A stretch of 14,006 nucleotides of DNA, taken from Chloroflexota bacterium (lineage in GTDB: Bacteria > Chloroflexota > UBA6077 > CF-72). The translations under genes and the position numbers were made by a program. Where the stretch lies: NCBI GenBank assembly GCA_019242065.1, contig JAFAWJ010000385.1:1-14006 (forward strand). The letters are read 5' to 3'. Position 1 is the first letter of the stretch; every line of letters begins with the position of its first letter. The notes under the pieces were generated by a model. That model did not search any database and had not been told where the DNA came from. It was given only the letters and a program-made list of their open reading frames with translations. Shown here one piece after another: positions 1 through 6,013 of the stretch.

Positions 1-653
1 TGCTGACCAGTACGGCCGCCGTGCACATCCAATCACAGGCTGGCCAGGTCGCGGTCACGACGGACGCTGGCCAGGTCCACCGCTTTGACCGCCTGCTGGT
101 CACACTGCCCACGCGCCTGTTCGCCCGACTGGCACCCGAGCTGCCCACCAAGTTCGTCCAGCGGTATCCGGGCCCCGAGCACTACGGCGCCCACGTACTC
201 ATCCTCGGGCTGGACCGTCAGCTGCTGTCGGGCGTGTACTGGCTCAACATCAACGATCGCAACCTGCCGTTCCTGGCGCTGGTCGAGCACACCAACTTTC
301 TACCGCCCGAGGACTACGCAGGCCTGCACCTGGTCTACCTGGGCAACTATCTGCCGATGGATCACCCGCTGTTTGCACAGTCGGACGCGGAGGTGCTGGA
401 GCAGTTCCTCCCCGCGGTGGCGCGCATCCGGCCCGGGTTCGATCGCGACTGGATCAAACAGCACTGGGTCTTTCGCGCGCCGTTCGCCCAGCCCATCGTC
501 ACCACCACCTATCTCGACCGCCTGCCGCCGCATCGCACGCCCCTGCCCGGCGTGTACCTGGCCAACATGGCCCACGTGTATCCCCAGGACCGCGGACAGA
601 ACTACAGCCTGCGCCTCGGCGAACGCATGGCGCGCCTGCTTCTCGCCCCATGA
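1..653 (+). CDS. FAD-dependent oxidoreductase, amine-oxidase / protoporphyrinogen-oxidase-like (C-terminal part)
   Basis: The reading frame is open through the left edge (first full codon at base 3) and stops with TGA at 651-653, so only the last 216 or so residues are present and the N-terminal FAD-binding Rossmann motif lies outside the window. A GTG at 21 could be mistaken for a start, but the frame continues upstream of it. The visible part has the segment around FDRLLVTLPTRLF, typical of the stretch where flavin amine oxidases and PPOX-like enzymes return to the FAD domain, and a C-terminal block (PGVYLANMAHVYPQDRGQNY) that resembles the isoalloxazine-contacting end of this fold. No signal peptide or membrane helix is visible in this part. 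The substrate cannot be told; relatives act on amines, porphyrinogens or carotenoid and sterol-like compounds. The family assignment is fairly sure, the specific reaction is not. Confidence 0.8.
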   Translation, partial: LTSTAAVHIQSQAGQVAVTTDAGQVHRFDRLLVTLPTRLFARLAPELPTKFVQRYPGPEHYGAHVLILGLDRQLLSGVYWLNINDRNLPFLALVEHTNFLPPEDYAGLHLVYLGNYLPMDHPLFAQSDAEVLEQFLPAVARIRPGFDRDWIKQHWVFRAPFAQPIVTTTYLDRLPPHRTPLPGVYLANMAHVYPQDRGQNYSLRLGERMARLLLAP

Positions 654-767
654 TGCAGCGCCTGCCAGGGCGACGTAACTGATCCACGATCGTAACCTTT
701 CGGCGCTCCGCTCGTTAGCCCGGGTAGGTCCCGACTGTCCATTTGCCCTCTAACACGAAGCGTCCGG

Positions 768-773
768 AGGAGG
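768..773 (+). promoter_or_regulatory. Strong Shine-Dalgarno AGGAGG with long spacing
   Basis: A perfect AGGAGG (inside GGAGGAGG, 766-773) precedes the ATG at 787 with 13 intervening bases, longer than the usual 5-10. There is no other in-frame start nearby, so it supports the start at 787. It is the strongest ribosome-binding sequence I can see in the window. Confidence 0.55.
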
Positions 774-786
774 CGCACCTTCAACG

Positions 787-1542
787 ATGCCGTATCCCGA
801 GTCGTGCCCCGAGTGTGGCGGAGCCTTTCGCAACACCGGTACCCACTACACCGCTCGACGCAACGAAGTTGGTCGCCACGTCTTGCTCGAGCTCGGCTGC
901 CAGAACACGTCACGCCGCTACTGGTGGAACTTCACCACCGGCCTCGCCGTCGATGACAACCCCACAACACCCCGACGCACCACGTTCGCGCCGAGCGTCG
1001 ACCTCGTCGAAGTCGAGGCCGCGTCGGCCACCAATGGCTCACTCGATCTTGAATTCAATGGCCATTCCGACGTGGTCACCCTCGAACCACCACCCGCACC
1101 GCCGACGCCCAACGGCCATCACGTCGTAGACGAGGAGCCAGTGACCATCACCTCCGATCTCGATATGGGTCCGGGGCAGCCGCCCGACGCGGACCTCGCC
1201 ATGGCCGCGGGGCCCACCCCAGTGGTTCCGCCCACCCTCAAGGAAGCCTTCCTGCGCCAACTGCAGCTCGATCGGCTGACCCTGCGTCAGATGCGTACCT
1301 GGCTGATGGCCGACGACGCCCGCCGCGCCATGGAGGTCGCCGCTGGCGCCACCGAAGCCACGTACGAGCGTCTGGCGCTGATTCTGTTCGGCGTCGATCT
1401 CCCCCAGCTCCTCGGTAAACAGGCGGCCCCACCACCCACGCCAGGCATGAGCGCCGAAGAGCGACTCGAGCTACAGCGCGAGAAAGCCAGAATCCGAGCC
1501 CGCCTGCGCCGCGCCGCCGCCAAAGCCGCCCGTCAACCCTGA
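787..1542 (+). CDS. Unrecognised protein with N-terminal CPEC zinc-knuckle-like motif and Arg-rich C-terminal helix
   Basis: I do not recognise this 251-residue protein. Residues 7-10 read CPEC followed by GG, like half of a zinc ribbon; a third cysteine is at 38 and histidines at 20 and 31 could complete a metal site, but the classic second CxxC is absent. Residues 40-145 are low in predicted structure, rich in Pro, Thr and Asp. Residues 151-212 look helical, with alternating Leu/Arg/Glu and a TLRQMRTWL stretch. The last 27 residues are strongly basic and helical (REKARIRARLRRAAAKAA), which could bind nucleic acid or ribosome. There is no signal peptide or membrane segment. The start ATG follows a strong but distant Shine-Dalgarno. 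The gene stands alone between the flavoprotein and a convergent phosphoribosyltransferase, and its stop codon lies inside a hairpin. The gene call is secure by length, start signal and terminator; the function is unknown. Confidence 0.75.
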   Translation: MPYPESCPECGGAFRNTGTHYTARRNEVGRHVLLELGCQNTSRRYWWNFTTGLAVDDNPTTPRRTTFAPSVDLVEVEAASATNGSLDLEFNGHSDVVTLEPPPAPPTPNGHHVVDEEPVTITSDLDMGPGQPPDADLAMAAGPTPVVPPTLKEAFLRQLQLDRLTLRQMRTWLMADDARRAMEVAAGATEATYERLALILFGVDLPQLLGKQAAPPPTPGMSAEERLELQREKARIRARLRRAAAKAARQP

Positions 1543-1550
1543 CGGGCGGC
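1525..1550. terminator. Perfect hairpin between convergent genes, probable bidirectional terminator
   Basis: GCCGCCCGTCA (1525-1535) and TGACGGGCGGC (1540-1550) form an 11-bp perfect stem around the loop ACCC. The hairpin contains the TGA stop (1540-1542) of the plus-strand gene and ends 2 nt before the stop of the minus-strand phosphoribosyltransferase. Short T runs follow on both sides (TTCT on plus; TTTG when read on minus), weaker than a classic U tract. Its position between converging stops supports termination in both directions. Confidence 0.75.
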
Positions 1551-1552
1551 TT

Positions 1553-2050
1553 CTAAGCCTCGGATAGCGATTCGAGGACGCCGCTCGGCAGACTCGCCTC
1601 GCCTACGTCCCACGGATACACGATCCACGCGTCGGTCTCGTCGACGAAGAAATCGGGATGCGTGTCCGCGTAGGCGTTGTGGGCGGGCTTGTAATGCAGC
1701 ACGGCCGTTTCGGGGTAGCCACCGGCGTCGATGATCCGCTCGCGGACGGCCATGATCGTGCGACCCGAATCCCACACGTCGTCGACGATCAGCACGCGGC
1801 GGTTGGTGAGCAGCGGATCGGCCGGAAACTGAAGAAAGATCGGCTTGTCCAGCGTGCGTTCCTGCGCCGTATAGAACATTACCGCTGCGACCAGGATGTT
1901 GCGCAGGTTGAGCCGCTCGCTCACGATGCACGCGGGCACCATGCCGCCGCGGGTAATGACCAGCATCACGTCGTAGTCATTCGGTAGCCGCTCGGCCAGG
2001 CGAATGGCCAGGTCTTCGATCTGGGTCCAGGTCAGGTGCTGTTTGTTCAC
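1553..2050 (-). CDS. Phosphoribosyltransferase (purine Gpt/Hpt-like, type I fold)
   Basis: The 165-residue protein has the hallmark PRPP-binding loop VDDVWDSGRT at residues 89-98 (two acidic residues, then the small-residue loop that holds PRPP phosphate), and TRGGMVPA at 33-40, the usual first loop of purine phosphoribosyltransferases. Such enzymes transfer phosphoribose from PRPP to a purine base such as xanthine, guanine or hypoxanthine, in the cytoplasm, for base salvage. Some relatives of this short type are regulators or of unknown specificity, so the base is not assigned. The length is normal for the family. The start is GTG at 2050, without a clear Shine-Dalgarno. It is a single gene, divergent from the anti-sigma gene across 90 bp and convergent with the CPEC-protein gene. 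Confidence 0.88.
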   Translation of the reverse strand: MNKQHLTWTQIEDLAIRLAERLPNDYDVMLVITRGGMVPACIVSERLNLRNILVAAVMFYTAQERTLDKPIFLQFPADPLLTNRRVLIVDDVWDSGRTIMAVRERIIDAGGYPETAVLHYKPAHNAYADTHPDFFVDETDAWIVYPWDVGEASLPSGVLESLSEA

Positions 2051-2140
2051 AACCGCCGGGTGAGTTTACCAGTGACGCCGGCCAGAGCTGATCCATCGGC
2101 GGTGGCGGCGCGTAGGTGCTGTAGGCTCAGAGCCTGCTGC
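2051..2140. promoter_or_regulatory. Divergent intergenic region expected to hold promoters for the phosphoribosyltransferase and the sigma operon
   Basis: These 90 bp separate the GTG of the phosphoribosyltransferase (minus) from the ATG of the anti-sigma gene (plus), so promoters for both should lie here or just inside the genes. I see a TAGGCT at 2122-2127 that fits a TANNNT -10 element about 14 nt before the ATG, but no convincing -35 and no recognisable ECF autoregulatory motif such as GGAAC. No clear Shine-Dalgarno precedes 2141. Confidence 0.3.
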
Positions 2141-2911
2141 ATGCCGCCCACGCCTGTTGATGATCACACCGAGGAATTCGAGCAGCTCGCCGGCCTGGCG
2201 GCTCTCGGCGTGCTCGAGGGCGAGGACCAGGCTCGCTTCGACGAGCACGCCGCCACCTGCGAGCGCTGCAGGCTGATGGTCCAGCTCGACCGCGAGGCGC
2301 TGGCGCGCGCGGCGCCCGAGATGGACCCGTCGCCCGACTTCAAAGCCCGCCTGCTGCAGCGCGCCGCCGCCGAGCTTGCCCAGGAGCAGCAGCCGTCGCC
2401 ACTCCCTCAGAACGAGGCTCCGCCGACGCCGCTCCGCCACCATCAGGCCACGCCGACAGTCGAGGATCCCAAGCCGACGCCGCTGGCGCCCGAGCCGTTG
2501 CCTCCCAACGTCATTCCCATCTGGCGCCGCGTTCAGTGGCCGCGCGCCATCGCCGCCCTGCTGGTCGTCGGCCTGGTCACCGCCGGCGTCGTTACCTACC
2601 AGAACCAGGTCGTCGCCAGCTACGCGCTCAGCGGCAACCTTGGCGGCAGCGCCGTCGTCAACGTGCGGCGCTCGGGCGCCACCGAGCTGGACATGAACGG
2701 CGTCCAGGATCCGCCCCCGGGCTACCAGTACGAAGCCTGGATCATCCCACCCGGCGGCCAGCCCGTCGCCGCCGGCACCGCGCCCACCGGCGACGCCACC
2801 GTGCCCCTCGCCCAGCTGCCCAGCGGCGCCACCGTCGCCGTCACCCAGGAGCGCAACCGGGTCGATGCGCCCACCAGTCCGCCCATCATGGCCGTGGTGG
2901 TCCAGTCGTGA
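2141..2911 (+). CDS. Membrane anti-sigma factor, zinc-binding (ZAS) with RskA-like C-terminal domain
   Basis: This 256-residue protein most likely holds the co-encoded ECF sigma factor inactive at the membrane. Residues 36-43 show HxxxCxxC (H36, C40, C43), the anti-sigma zinc motif, with H9 as a possible further ligand. Residues 85-127 are a Pro-rich linker, residues about 136-153 are a single hydrophobic helix, and residues 155-256 form an exterior domain with a YEAWIIPPGGQP segment, typical of anti-sigma-K RskA family domains. The cytoplasmic-inside topology fits Arg residues just before the helix (W128-R130). The frame is open further upstream to 2036, but that part overlaps the divergent phosphoribosyltransferase start and has no family similarity, so the ATG at 2141 is chosen. 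The stop overlaps the sigma gene's GTG. The signal sensed outside is unknown. Regulation by proteolysis of the RskA type is inference. Confidence 0.88.
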   Translation: MPPTPVDDHTEEFEQLAGLAALGVLEGEDQARFDEHAATCERCRLMVQLDREALARAAPEMDPSPDFKARLLQRAAAELAQEQQPSPLPQNEAPPTPLRHHQATPTVEDPKPTPLAPEPLPPNVIPIWRRVQWPRAIAALLVVGLVTAGVVTYQNQVVASYALSGNLGGSAVVNVRRSGATELDMNGVQDPPPGYQYEAWIIPPGGQPVAAGTAPTGDATVPLAQLPSGATVAVTQERNRVDAPTSPPIMAVVVQS

Positions 2912-3453
2912 GCCAGTCTCAGCCACCACCAGCGCCCCAGCTTGCCGACCTCGAAGCCCTCTACGACGCCCATCACCGCCAGGCCATCGGCCTCGCCTAT
3001 CGCATCCTCGGCGACCTGGGCGATGCCGAGGAGGTGGTGCAGGAGGTCTTTCTGTCCGCCTGGCGCACCGGCCACCAGTACGATCCGTCACGCGGCTCGA
3101 CGCACGCCTGGGTGCTGGCCATGGTCCGCAATCGGTCCATCGACGTACTCCGCGCTCGCAAACGACGGCCGGTCCAGCCGCTGCTCGACGGCGTCGACCC
3201 ACCCTCGTCCGAAGACGTGCCGTCGCTGGCGGCCTCGAACGTCGACGCCGACGCGGCCCGCCTGGCCCTGAACGCGCTACCGCCCGAGCAGAAGCAGGTC
3301 ATCGAGCTGGCGTATTTCGGTGGCCTGAGTCATACCGAGATCGCGACGCAGGTGGCCGCGCCCGTCGGCACTGTCAAAGGCCGCATCCGCCTGGGCCTGG
3401 ATCGCCTGCGAGTCGCCATGGGCGTCCCCCGCGACGCCCTGTCGGCGTCGTAG
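2908..3453 (+). CDS. ECF-type RNA polymerase sigma factor (SigK-like)
   Basis: The 181-residue protein has the two sigma domains and no others. Region 2 spans about residues 15-87, with AYRILGDLGDAEEVVQEVF for core-polymerase and -10 binding. Region 4 spans about 121-170, with LPPEQKQVIELAYFGGLSHTE and the TVKGRIRLGL recognition helix for the -35 element. The start is GTG at 2908, overlapping the anti-sigma TGA as GTGA, which suggests translational coupling; the first residues (SQSQPPPAPQ) are unstructured. Pairing with an RskA-type anti-sigma fits the SigK/RskA group, but the order here is anti-sigma first, whereas sigma-first is usual. Its targets are unknown; the genes just downstream (3466 onward, 12-nt gap) are the obvious candidates for co-expression. 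Confidence 0.93.
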   Translation: MSQSQPPPAPQLADLEALYDAHHRQAIGLAYRILGDLGDAEEVVQEVFLSAWRTGHQYDPSRGSTHAWVLAMVRNRSIDVLRARKRRPVQPLLDGVDPPSSEDVPSLAASNVDADAARLALNALPPEQKQVIELAYFGGLSHTEIATQVAAPVGTVKGRIRLGLDRLRVAMGVPRDALSAS

Positions 3454-3465
3454 AAACCCAGGCCA

Positions 3466-4680
3466 ATGGTGCAAGTCCACGACGTCGTCGTCGTCGGCGC
3501 GGGGCCCGGCGGCGCGGCCACCGCCCACTTTCTGGCCCAGCACGGCCTCGACGTGCTCGTACTCGATCGCGCCGAGTTCCCCCGCGACAAGACCTGCGGC
3601 GACGGCCTCACCCCGCGCGCCCTGCGCATCCTCGACGCCATGGACCTCTTAGAAGAGGTCGGCGCCCAGGCCTGCGCCGTCGACGGCTACGAGGTCGTCG
3701 CCCCCAACGGTCGCTCGACCACCGCGCCTATCACCGGTGACCACCAAGCGCTGGTCATCCCCCGCCTCACGCTGGACCACCTCATCCTGCAGCGCGCCAT
3801 CGCCAGCGGCGCCACCTTCGAACCGCGCGTTACCGTCACGCGCGTCGTCCCCGACACCCATGGCGCCCACGTCCAGACCAGCAGCGGCCAGACACACACG
3901 GGGCGCTTGGTGGTCATCGCCACCGGCGCCGCCACCGGCGTCCTGCAGCAGTCCGGCATCCTCACCCACCCGCCGCAGCGCATGCTCGCCGCGCGCGCCT
4001 ACTTCGACAACCTCGACCGCGACCTGCCGACCACCTTTCAGCTGCGCTTCGACGGCGTTCCATCACCGGGCTACGGCTGGGTCTTTCCCACGACGCGGCG
4101 GGCGACCAACGTCGGCGTCGGCTTTATCCCTACCCGGCGCTCCGGCACCGCGACGCACGCCTTCGAGCGTTTCATCCGCACCCGCGCCATCGCCACTCTC
4201 CTGAATGGCGCGCGGCAAGCAGGTCCCGTCAAAGGCTACCCCATCCGTGTCGATTTCCTCCGCTCGCCCACCTTCGCCCGTCACACCCTGCTGGTCGGCG
4301 AGGCGGCCGGCCTCGTCAACCCACTGACCGGCGAAGGCATCGACTATGCCCTCGAATCAGGCAGCATCGCCGCGGAGCACATCGTCCACGGACTCACCTC
4401 AGGCCTGCACCCGACCTGGTTCACCGACTACGATCGCCTCCTTCGTGCGCGCTTCGAGAAGGTCTTCCGCTTCAGCGAATGGATCCGCGACTGGTATTGC
4501 AGGCCGCCGCTGCTGAATCTGCTCGTGCCGCTGGCGAATCGCCAGCCTGAGCTGCGCCAGCAACTGGCCAACATCGTCCTCGGCGAGCGCGAGCCGCACG
4601 GCTACGGGCCGATGACCCTCGCCGCGCGCCTGGTTGTGTACCTGGCGCGGCACCGCGGCGTTCCCGCGCACAATACGTAA
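3466..4680 (+). CDS. Geranylgeranyl-reductase-family FAD-dependent oxidoreductase
   Basis: The 404-residue flavoprotein starts with a Rossmann motif (GAGPGG, residues 11-16) ending in D34, has the family block FPRDKTCGDGLTPR at 38-51 (with C44, often redox or substrate linked in this family), and VGEAAGLVNPLTGEG at 277-291, the second FAD-contact motif near the pyrophosphate and ribityl chain. Members reduce double bonds of prenyl chains, such as chlorophyll side chains, archaeal lipids and menaquinone, while others are halogenase or hydroxylase-like. Which isoprenoid is reduced here cannot be read from sequence. There is no membrane helix; the enzyme probably acts peripherally at the membrane. 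The start at 3466 has a weak AGG 4-6 nt upstream; GTG at 3469 is an alternative. It is co-directional with and 12 nt after the sigma gene and 3 nt before the HIT gene. Confidence 0.88.
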   Translation: MVQVHDVVVVGAGPGGAATAHFLAQHGLDVLVLDRAEFPRDKTCGDGLTPRALRILDAMDLLEEVGAQACAVDGYEVVAPNGRSTTAPITGDHQALVIPRLTLDHLILQRAIASGATFEPRVTVTRVVPDTHGAHVQTSSGQTHTGRLVVIATGAATGVLQQSGILTHPPQRMLAARAYFDNLDRDLPTTFQLRFDGVPSPGYGWVFPTTRRATNVGVGFIPTRRSGTATHAFERFIRTRAIATLLNGARQAGPVKGYPIRVDFLRSPTFARHTLLVGEAAGLVNPLTGEGIDYALESGSIAAEHIVHGLTSGLHPTWFTDYDRLLRARFEKVFRFSEWIRDWYCRPPLLNLLVPLANRQPELRQQLANIVLGEREPHGYGPMTLAARLVVYLARHRGVPAHNT

Positions 4681-4683
4681 GCC

Positions 4684-5118
4684 GTGGCCAGTTGCGTGTT
4701 CTGTGACATCGTCGCCGGCTCGCTGCCCGCCGCCGTCGTCTACGAGGACGACGCGGTCCTCGCCTTCCTCGACCATCGTCCGCTGCTGCCTGGCCACGTC
4801 CTGGTGGTCCCGAAGGCTCACTACGCGACCCTGGGAGACCTCCCCGAAAGTACCGTAGGACCGTTCTTCGTCGTCGTCCAACGCCTGGCCCGCGCCGTCG
4901 AAAGCGCCCTGCAGGCCGATGGCTCGTTCGTGGCGATCAACATCCGCATCTCACAGAGCGTCCCACACCTGCATGTGCACGTGGTGCCGCGCCGCAAGGC
5001 CGACGGGCTCTTTGGCAAGACGTTCCAGTGGATGCGTCGCCCCTACCCGAGCGAGGCGGCTATGCGCCAGACGCAGCAAGCGATCGTCGCCGCCCTGGCG
5101 TCGCCGGCGGTGGGCTGA
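4684..5118 (+). CDS. HIT-family nucleotide hydrolase / Hint-like protein
   Basis: The 144-residue protein carries the histidine triad HLHVHVVPR with H95, H97 and H99, the last histidine being the expected nucleophile, and the N-terminal CVFC pair (C4, C7) seen in many bacterial HIT proteins, where it can bind zinc. The segment FLDHRPLLPGHVLVVPKAH is the usual nucleotide-binding strand and loop. HIT proteins hydrolyse nucleoside phosphoramidates, AMP-lysine or dinucleoside polyphosphates; the substrate is not predicted. The start is GTG at 4684, 3 nt after the TAA of the flavoprotein, so it is probably the last gene of the sigma operon. Its last 59 bases overlap the 3' end of the convergent glycosylase gene. 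Length is typical. No separate terminator is visible. Confidence 0.92.
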   Translation: MASCVFCDIVAGSLPAAVVYEDDAVLAFLDHRPLLPGHVLVVPKAHYATLGDLPESTVGPFFVVVQRLARAVESALQADGSFVAINIRISQSVPHLHVHVVPRRKADGLFGKTFQWMRRPYPSEAAMRQTQQAIVAALASPAVG

Positions 5119-6007
5119 GCACCCCCTCACCCAGCGCATGCAGTAGAAGCGCCTGGGCTACACCCGCGGATTCGCCCCAGTGCCGCGTCGCGGCCCGTAC
5201 CTCCGCCTCACTGGGCGCCGTCGTGCCCAGATACGCCAGCCCGACCGCCTTGCGCACACCCAGGTCGCCGGCCACCACGCGTGGACGACCCAGCGTGCGC
5301 GCCAGCACCCAATCCGCCGACCACGGCCCGATCCCGCGGATCTTCTGCAGCCGCTGGATGACCTGCTCGTCGTCCAGGCGCCGCAGGTCTTCCAGGTTCA
5401 AGCCGCCCTCGACCATCGCCTGCGCCGTGGCCACGATCGACACGGACTTGTTGGTGGTGAACTGCAGCTCGCGAATCCGCGTCGGGTCGACGCTTGCCAG
5501 TCGCTCGGGATCCAACGCGTAGACAACTTCACCCTCGATCTCGCATCGGCGACCGAACGCCTCCGCCAGGCGGCGGCGCGTCGTCACCGCCCAGCGCAGA
5601 TTGACCTGCTGGGTGCTGATGCAGCGAATGAGCGCGGTAAAGACGTCCAGTTGGCGGATCTGGCGAATGCCCGGGGACCGGGCATCAAGCGCGGCGATCA
5701 CCGGATCTTCGTGGACCAGGCGCGCGTAATCGCCGGGCGCGACCATGAACGTGTTGGCCACTACGTCCCGCACAGTATCGACCGACGCGTGATGCTCGAC
5801 GCTCACCTGGAAGCCGGCCGCCAGCGGCTTCCCCACCGCCTCGGCTCGAAAGGGGATCCAACCTTGCTGGGCGTCCAGCACGGCCCGCAGCAACCGCGTG
5901 CCGTCCCAGCGATCGACCTGGTCGTCGCCTGAACGCCGGTACAGGGCCAACGAGCCCTGGATGTCCAGCGGTGCGTCCGTCAGCGGAACGTGGAACCGAG
6001 TCGTCAC
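5060..6007 (-). CDS. alkA: DNA-3-methyladenine glycosylase II-like (AlkA family, HhH-GPD)
   Basis: The 315-residue protein fits a base-excision glycosylase that removes alkylated purines. An N-terminal AlkA-like beta domain occupies about residues 1-100. The helix-hairpin-helix follows with LQKIRGIGPWSADWVLAR (220-237) and the catalytic aspartate in AGDLGVRKA at D248. The block FTALIRCISTQQVNLRWA (123-140) is also typical of the HhH-GPD helical domain. The start is GTG at 6007, 6 nt after the argH stop, so it is probably the last gene of the arginine operon. The final 18 or so residues (SPPPATPGRRRSLAASGA) are a low-complexity tail encoded in the antisense overlap with the HIT gene. Family assignment is good; the exact lesion range is inference. 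Confidence 0.88.
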   Translation of the reverse strand: MTTRFHVPLTDAPLDIQGSLALYRRSGDDQVDRWDGTRLLRAVLDAQQGWIPFRAEAVGKPLAAGFQVSVEHHASVDTVRDVVANTFMVAPGDYARLVHEDPVIAALDARSPGIRQIRQLDVFTALIRCISTQQVNLRWAVTTRRRLAEAFGRRCEIEGEVVYALDPERLASVDPTRIRELQFTTNKSVSIVATAQAMVEGGLNLEDLRRLDDEQVIQRLQKIRGIGPWSADWVLARTLGRPRVVAGDLGVRKAVGLAYLGTTAPSEAEVRAATRHWGESAGVAQALLLHALGEGVLSPPPATPGRRRSLAASGA

Positions 6008-6013
6008 CGTCGG

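Noticed and set aside
654..786. Possible small RNA or riboswitch in the largest intergenic gap
   Set aside because: I found no recognisable riboswitch core, tRNA-like fold or long stem; it probably just holds the promoter and leader of the CPEC-protein gene.
2084..2099. Shared GAGCTGATC word at about 2087 and 13711, with a similar CTGATCCA near 679
   Set aside because: Only 8-9 bases match, the positions relative to starts differ, and no second conserved box accompanies it, so a common operator is not supported.
2036..2140. Upstream extension of the anti-sigma protein
   Set aside because: It would overlap the divergent phosphoribosyltransferase start and encodes Arg/Cys-rich sequence unlike anti-sigma proteins.
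2066..3202. A 378-codon open frame on the minus strand
   Set aside because: Antisense to the anti-sigma and sigma genes; Gly/Arg-rich low-complexity translation.
5122..5158. Imperfect inverted repeat (CCCAGCGC ... GCGCCTGGG) as a terminator for the HIT gene
   Set aside because: It has a bulge, an 11-nt loop and no T run, and it lies in the AlkA coding sequence; GC-rich coding DNA gives such pairs by chance.
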